From the NCBI GenBank assembly GCA_948567375.1, contig OX419756.1, forward strand, positions 71,376,333 to 71,440,332: a stretch of DNA of 64,000 nt. Direction: 5' to 3'. Positions 58,366 to 64,000 of the stretch are shown here, piece by piece (within the stretch, counting starts at the first letter, position 1; every line of letters starts with the position of its first letter). Source of the stretch: Lunularia cruciata. Taxonomy: Eukaryota; Streptophyta; Marchantiopsida; Lunulariales; Lunulariaceae. A program made the position numbers and the translations under genes. The notes under the pieces were generated by a model. That model searched no databases. It was not told the DNA's origin and was given only the letters and a program-made list of their open reading frames with translations.

Positions 58366-58379
58366 ATCGCCCCCCTAGC
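58366..58379 (-). other. Polypurine tract of the PHD-finger gypsy element
   Basis: On the minus strand GCTAGGGGGGCGAT immediately precedes the LTR start TGTGACAC. This is a typical plus-strand priming site and fixes the element orientation. Confidence 0.75.
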
Positions 58380-58540
58380 TGGCGGTTAGGTCCCACTAAC
58401 TCCAGATAGCCATCTACTCTAAGTATATGGTATACCCTCTAATGGGCAAAGATCAGGAGACCGGGTGCTATGGAGCCCCATCGTTAGTCGCTTGTCTGCA
58501 ATCTATACCATATAAAGAATGAACTAGCTATAGGTCAAGT

Positions 58541-60327
58541 ACATCTAGGACATAACCACTATCCCTGAGGAACCACCATGAGGGGAGGAGTCATACATGC
58601 CATATGCCATCCTCTTGAACAACTATCACACACTAATATAGTAGCAGCTCTACCAGAAGAGCCACATAACATACACCTCAAGCCTGTACGTACAAGTGCC
58701 AAGCTTGGGTCCATAGTACCATCAATGTTTGGGAGGTGGCATGGCACACAATTGCGCACATGATCCTTCCAAACAACACCATCACGTCCTTCTAACACAA
58801 GGACTCCATATGGCAAAACCTCGTGCACTCTCAAGATAGTGCGGCCTGTAGAAACATCAAGTGTTGTCGGTGCTATCTGTTGTAGATATACATAGTCACC
58901 TGGATGAAATTGACGGATCGAGGGTCTATAACCTCCTCCTTGAATGGTAGCATAGCGTAAAGTATCTCTATGTTGAGCAATCGCCAAGTTCTCAAAGGCC
59001 ATCGGCATCACTCTCCGAAAGATCTCTGCCCATTGAGAACATGCGCTCATCCATACATTGGGGTCATCCAAGTCCAAAACTACAATAGCATCTCAACGAA
59101 TGGCTCCATGTAAATCTGGATCTTGTCTATAGAGTAGAAAGTATGGAGAGAAGGATGCTAAGGAGGCTTGCCGGCTGAACCGATAGCCCATGGCCAACCA
59201 AGGTAATTAGAGATCCCAATCTCCCAAGTGGCCTCTCTGCAAACCATACTTTTGCAATCCTCTCTTCACCGTCTAAACCACTCTCTCTGCTAAGCCATCT
59301 GCCTTAGGGTGATCTCGGGATGTAGTACAATGATCAATCAAGGCCTTGTCACACAAGACCTGAAACTCCCCCAAGAACTTTGTACCCTAATCAGTCAAAA
59401 CCTCAGCTTGTGCACCAAAATGACTAAGAACTTGATCTAGGAACAAGTAAGCTGTCCCTTCACAAGACTTGTCAAGAAGTGCCACCAACTCAATCCACTT
59501 GGAGAAGTGATCCCCCATCACCAAAACATACCGATGATGTCTCACAGTCAGTGGTAAAGGTCCGGCAAAGTCCAAACTCCAATGGTAACCCAATCCCATG
59601 ATAGGTAATGGGTGTAATTGTAGCATAGGAGCATTGAATAATGCTCTAACTCGGTCACAAACCACACATCTAGTAACAAACTACTGTACCTTGGTCTGCA
59701 TACCGCGCCACCAATAATGACTCTGGAGTAAGCTATACGTACGCTTTACTCCAAAATGTCCTAGCTCCTCATGAGCATGACGGACCAACTGTGGTCTCTA
59801 AGATGGAAGTGGTACTACTCGCACTCTACCATCCTCCCATACACACAAAAGGTGTCTACCCTCCAATCTGAACCGTCTGGCTTGCTGAAGAACATGGTCT
59901 CTCTCCTTGGCCCCAATTGTGCCACCCACAACACCAATGCAAAGATAGTCCATCACTAAGGCATCATCATGAATGTCTGGCTGAACTATATCAATATCTT
60001 CACTCTTTGGATCTGTGACCTCAATAACTCCTCCTGTATGCACTGAGAGAGATACCACTAAAGCCTCTACAAATATACACAAAAGGCCGATGCATGCCAA
60101 CCTAGCACCATCTCCTCATTTGTCTCACCATGCCAATGTGCTCCGGTCTGATCCTACTGGCTGGGACATGGGTTTCTACTCAACCCATCTGCATAACGGT
60201 CTATGAATAACCAAAAAATCATACTGTTGTAAAATCAGAGCCCATCATGCAAGCTTCCCTGAAAGCTTGTCGGACTCCATCAACCACTTCAGTGGCTGAT
60301 GATCAATGATGAGAGTGAAGGGGTTAC
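58541..60327 (-). pseudogene. Ty3/gypsy RNase H end, integrase and C-terminal PHD finger
   Basis: On the minus strand, the end of RNase H (60,327-60,180: QPLKWLMESDKLSGKLA) leads through a linker (60,100-59,798) to the integrase zinc module (H...H in HAHEELGHFG near 59,770 and CVVCDRVRA near 59,650). The catalytic core follows: LDFAGPL at about 59,570, then VLTD at about 59,390, then the Glu block DHPKADGLAERV near 59,290. A GPY/F-like segment (YRPSIRQFHPGDYVYL) lies near 58,915. The C-terminus (58,675-58,541) is a C4HC3 PHD finger: CMLC, CDSCSRGWH, AC, a TPPL..VPQG stretch and, after an in-frame TAG, W-L-C-P-R-C. Other stops are at about 59,270, 59,205 and 59,095. The RT, protease and gag parts are cut off by the family B insertion at 60,328. 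Confidence 0.82.
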
Positions 60328-61052
60328 TATAATACCAAGGGTTAGCCATATGATCTAGATGTGAAATTTGGTTTGGTAACTTCTAGAATGATTTTATACA
60401 TGATGGTCAAAATAGATCAGATAGAAGTATCACCAAAAGAATACTTCTATTAATAGGGCAGAAATCGAAGTAGACTTGAGAACCTTAGAACCAGTAGCTA
60501 GACATATGATTTAAAGGTGAGAATTGGTTTGGTAACATCTGGAAGGATGTTACACATGATGGACTAAATAGAAAGAGGTATCACCAAAAGGGGACTTTTA
60601 CTAATAGAGTAGGAACCAAAATATGCCTGAAATCTTTAAAGGCAATTTTGGAGGCCTAAACAGATGAATTAGGCCTCAAAAATGTGCAAATTCCCCCCTC
60701 CCCAATGGAGGAAAGGTTGGCCTTCCCTCCCCCCTGCTTTGTCTTGTCAAGAGCTTTCCAATGGTACCTTACTCACGTGATTCTGAGATTCCTACACAAA
60801 GATTCCCTTCGGTCAAAGCTTGTTTGACCAACCAGATAGGACCTAGACCAGACAGGTCACCCACCCAAGTAAGTAATCCAAGGGTGGAGCTTGCTGACAT
60901 GTCACCTATCTTTGTCCCTAATCCTATGGTGGAACTTCCTTGGAGGAGATCCTCTTTGTCTATATAATAAAGAGAAGGTGCTCCCTTGGGGCATCGAATG
61001 TTTGAGTGTGCAATCTGTGTTTTCTCTCTTCTCTTGTCCTCGGAGTATTACA
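60328..61052 (+). repeat. 5' LTR of the family B element
   Basis: Ends CGGAGTATTACA. It shares with the solo LTR the two-unit U3 repeat (about 60,345-60,640), the GGTTGGCCTTCC...CCCC segment near 60,710 and the TTTGGTC...TTGACCAACCAGATAGGA-like segment. The TATA box lies near the U3/R border. Confidence 0.85.
60961..60968 (+). promoter_or_regulatory. TATA box of the family B LTR
   Basis: TATATAATAAAG at 60,961, about 90 bp before the LTR end and after the U3 repeats. The solo LTR has a weaker CTATATGATACA at the same place. Confidence 0.6.
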
Positions 61053-61053
61053 A

Positions 61054-61065
61054 TGGTATCAGAGC
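61054..61065 (+). other. Primer binding site of the family B element
   Basis: TGGTATCAGAGC, complementary to the 3' end of initiator tRNA-Met, one base after the LTR end. Confidence 0.9.
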
Positions 61066-61655
61066 AAGTGTTCTAGTCCAAGAGAGTGGATCACCCCTCT
61101 TGGAATAGCACGAACTACTTAAACTGAGTAATTTGAGGTGGAGAATATAGAGTAATCGCTAGACTTAGGAAGGGCTTTAGAGAGCAGATGGGATGGATGC
61201 GCCGGGGGGACAATTTCCCGCACCTAGCTTTCCATTTTCAAACCCATTCCACATCAAGGTTATGTACATCCAGCGTGAGCAGATGAGGGTATCGCTAGTT
61301 TATCACTTTGGTGCAGAATTCATGGACAGAGTGATGAACTCACCAAACCCGATGATTCTACCTGTGGTGATATATGATAGAGAGTAGGATTTGACGATCT
61401 ACATTCTATTATGATAAAATGGATATGAATGTCCCAAATCCTCTCCCTTTCAACACTCAAGTAGAAATCCGTTATGTAGTGAGGCCAAAAGTGATGTTTA
61501 GAGATTTTGTGGTTAGGAATTTTGGTGAGGAGTATTATCAACAAGTGATAGCTTCTGAGGTCCTAATGGTAGTTTTGATAGTTCGTGCGCCTTCCAGAGT
61601 GATTATATTGACTCTGTATTGAAGTAGACGTTAGCAATTGGGTGTTGCAGGAACC

Positions 61656-62744
61656 ATGGATCCGCAGTTGCAAGAGCTGGTGCAAGGAATGCAAGGGATG
61701 CTGAATGAATTTCGAGAGATTAAGGTGACCATGGAGACATTACAAAGTCAAGTGCAGATCTTCAAGAACAATCAAGCCATGCAAGGAGAAGAGCCGTCTC
61801 AAAACCCAGTACCTACGACCAAAGTACTTGGAGAGGCACTTGTGCCTACAAACCCTATCAATGATGAAGCCACATTGCTACTCCGGATGAAGAAGACCTG
61901 CAACATCGAGCCTTACAAGGGGCAGCGTACGATGGGAGTAGTGGAAAATTGGATCTCGAGAATGAATCGATATTTTTGATTGTTCTCAACAGAGATCACA
62001 GAGCATGCTGCAAGTGTGTTTGCATGTGGGTACTTGACCGATAAAACGCTCACATGGTATGATGCTTAGGAACGATCCATGATGGCCGAGAGAAGGGAGG
62101 TCACATGGACAGCAATGCAAGAAGGATTGCTGAAGAATTTCCAATCGGTGGATTCTGTTCAGATGGCTCTAACCTGACTATGGGGATTGAGATAGAAGAA
62201 TAGTGTACAAGAGTATGTGGAGGCATTTCTAGATCTACAAGTCGCAATTACCAACATGATTCCAGCAGAGGCTCTTGACAATTTCAAACGAGGGTTGAAA
62301 GAGCGGATTTGCCAAGAAGTCATGGTGCAAAACCCTTGCACGGTATTTGAAGCCATTGCTTGTGAGCAGAGAATAGCAAGAGCATTAGGTGGAGGTGAAG
62401 GAGTAGTTCCACCTCAACATTATTGGGCAGAAATGCCACACATGGGTGAACCAATACCGATGGAATTGGGTAACCTTCAATTCCAAGATCGAGGAGCACG
62501 GCCGCTTCAAGGGGAGCGGGGACGGGTAGAAGAACAAAGAGATGGAGTCCCACGAGGAGAAGGGACTCGAGGAGAACAACGCCGTTGTTACAATTGTGGC
62601 CGTATTGGGCACATATCTATCAATTGTTGCACTCGTTTCCCTAGAGGCCCTCGGCCTTTGTACAAGCGATCTTTGAACAACATGGAGAGGCATATTGAAG
62701 AGGAGGAGGTGGAAACCACTCCGGAAAACAAAGATTGCCAGTAA
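61656..62744 (+). pseudogene. Gag of the family B element
   Basis: A likely start Met at 61,656 (MDPQLQELVQGMQGM) opens a helical N-terminus. The gag domain follows (NWISRMNRYF, a TWYDA..ERSM block, EAFLDLQVAITN, FKRGLKERI) and then an acidic/basic linker. A CCHC knuckle (CYNCGRIGHISINC) lies near 62,585-62,630. Four in-frame stops interrupt it (at about 61,977, 62,067, 62,175 and 62,193), each TGA or TAG where Arg or Gln fits the family. The end overlaps the next frame at 62,735-62,744, so protease/pol lies in the -1 frame. This may be the family's natural gag-pol arrangement or a later frameshift. Confidence 0.82.
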
Positions 62745-64000
62745 ATGTACCTCGTGGCCTTATTGGCTCAATAAAGAAGCAGAGAAGCGAGGGAAGGAAG
62801 AAGAATAATGCGCAAAGATCCCAAAAGGCAACCTCACAATTGATTGTCGTGAATGGAATCCTAGAAGGTAATCAAGTGAGAGTATTAATAGATCCGAGAG
62901 CAATAGAGAATTTCTTGTCTCGCTCTGTTGCAATAAGATTGGGAATGGATCTAGAGAGAGATGGAAGTGAGGAAGTAGAGTTACCAAATGGGCAAAAAAA
63001 GAGGATTGAATCATTACCTAGACGGGTAACCCTCTCTGTAGGAGAATATCAGGAAGCAATTGAGTGGCGAGTGATATAGTTAGCCCGTTATGATGCAATT
63101 TTAGGCATGCCATGGATGGAGCAGTACAACCCAATGGTGGATTGGAGGAAGAAAGTAGTGAGAACCCACCAATGGTCAATCCTTGGGGTTAAAGAAAAAT
63201 CACACAGGCAGAAACTGCCTCTATATGTTGTAGGGATGACAACTGTCTGTAAGACCAATAGATGTTTTATGGGTCTAATAAGAGAAGTCCAGAGTGCACA
63301 ACTCGTTGGACAAATTCCTGAGAAATTGAAGGATGTGGTGGATGAGTTTCAAGATGTCTTTCCCGATGATCTACCCTCAGGATTACCACCTAAAAGGCGA
63401 GTAGATCACAAAATAGAGACACTCCCAGGGAAGACACCTCCTTGTAAGGCCCCATATCACCTATCACCTCATGAGTTGGAGGAGTGTAAGACTCAAATTG
63501 AGGAGATGCTACAGAAAGGGTTCATCCAACCTAGCGTATCACCATATGGGGCCCCTGTCTTGTTTGTGAAGAAGAAGGATGGTACAATGCGTATGTGCAT
63601 TGACTATCGAGGTCTCAATCAACAAACACTGAAGAACAAATACCCCTTACCTCGCATGGATGACCTATTTGATCAACTCCATGGAGTGAGATACTTCACC
63701 AAATTGGACTTGCGGAGCGGTTATAATCAAATCCAAATTGCAGAGGAGGATGTGTACAAAATTGCCTTTTGAACCAAGTATGGCCACTTTGAGTATCTTG
63801 TGATGCCTTTTGGCCTCACCAATGCGCCTGCCACTTTCATGAGCCTAATGAATGACATATTTCGTCCATACTTGGATAAGTTTGTTATCATCTTCTTGGA
63901 TGATATCTTAGTATATAGTAGCACAATGACAGAATATAAACAACATCTATGAGAGGTCCTCCAGATTCTAAGATAGAATCAGTTGTACGCCAAAATCTCA
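62735..64000 (+). pseudogene. Protease and reverse transcriptase of the family B element
   Basis: The protease-like domain (62,820-63,110) carries VLIDPRAIENFLS where D-S/T-G is expected, followed by LGMDL and the [13 protein letters not shown] block. RT starts near 63,340 ([13 protein letters not shown]) with [28 protein letters not shown], then a stop at 63,770 followed by the [22 protein letters not shown] segment, and FLDDILVYS near 63,895. Further stops occur at 63,077, 63,950 and 63,974. The sequence runs off the window within RT. Confidence 0.85.

Larger units (their letters stand above)
60328..64000 (+). mobile_element. Family B Ty3/gypsy element (5' LTR, gag, protease, RT), runs off the window
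   Basis: A 725-bp 5' LTR (60,328-61,052) is followed after one base by the primer-binding site TGGTATCAGAGC. Gag, protease and RT follow in the plus orientation. The LTR is collinear with the solo LTR at 4,245-4,997, and the pol part matches the split element at 11,640-13,654. The first LTR bases read TATAATACC where TG is expected. It interrupts the RNase H region of the PHD-finger gypsy element. The probable 5-bp flank on the left is GTTAC, and its partner lies beyond the window. Confidence 0.88.

Noticed and set aside
60328-61052. Reading the family B LTR as a second solo LTR
   Set aside because: It is directly followed by a primer-binding site and gag, so it is the 5' LTR of a longer element.

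Overview
The window looks like nuclear DNA of a land plant. The supported host genes are intron-rich and use GT-AG introns, with one probable GC-AG intron. Their proteins (an STP-type hexose/H+ symporter, the rRNA-processing factor RRP36, an EF-hand coiled-coil protein) read as plant proteins. Most of the rest is transposable-element DNA. A permuted Penelope-like element and LINEs with a restriction-like endonuclease suggest a non-seed plant such as a moss, liverwort, lycophyte or fern. That is inference, and I cannot name a species.

Layout. 1-11.6 kb: relics. These are a decayed minus-strand LINE (1.4-3.9 kb), a solo LTR with a perfect 5-bp target duplication (4.25-5.0 kb), and two copies of one Ty1/copia element head to head (5.2-7.6 kb). 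The plus copia copy carries a 5'-truncated LINE insertion, followed by AT-rich DNA. 11.6-19.9 kb: an old minus-strand Ty3/gypsy element (family B) split by a young chromovirus (family A, 13,655-19,291). That insertion is flanked by a 149-bp direct duplication instead of the usual 5 bp, and its LTR promoter carries heat-shock elements. 19.9-22.6 kb: a degraded plus-strand copia element.

23.0-34.4 kb is a gene island: the 3' part of an epoxide hydrolase-like gene with an apparent 1-base frameshift, an EF-hand/coiled-coil gene (+), RRP36 (-), and a CX9C COA6-like gene upstream of RRP36 (-). The EF-hand gene and RRP36 converge. 35-48 kb: LINE tails, a decayed copia element, a second and older chromovirus A copy (38,615-44,233), and a Penelope-like element with GIY-YIG placed before the reverse transcriptase (44.4-47.2 kb). 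49.4-51.7 kb: a complete four-exon sugar transporter gene (-). 51.8-57.5 kb: no recognisable gene.

57.6-64 kb: a minus-strand Ty3/gypsy element whose integrase is followed by a PHD zinc finger. A plus-strand family B element runs into its RNase H domain and off the window end. Most stops in these elements fit CGA to TGA or CAG to TAG, as expected if methylated cytosines decayed. The most unusual items are the PHD-finger gypsy element, the heat-shock-element LTR, the permuted Penelope element and the 149-bp target duplication.
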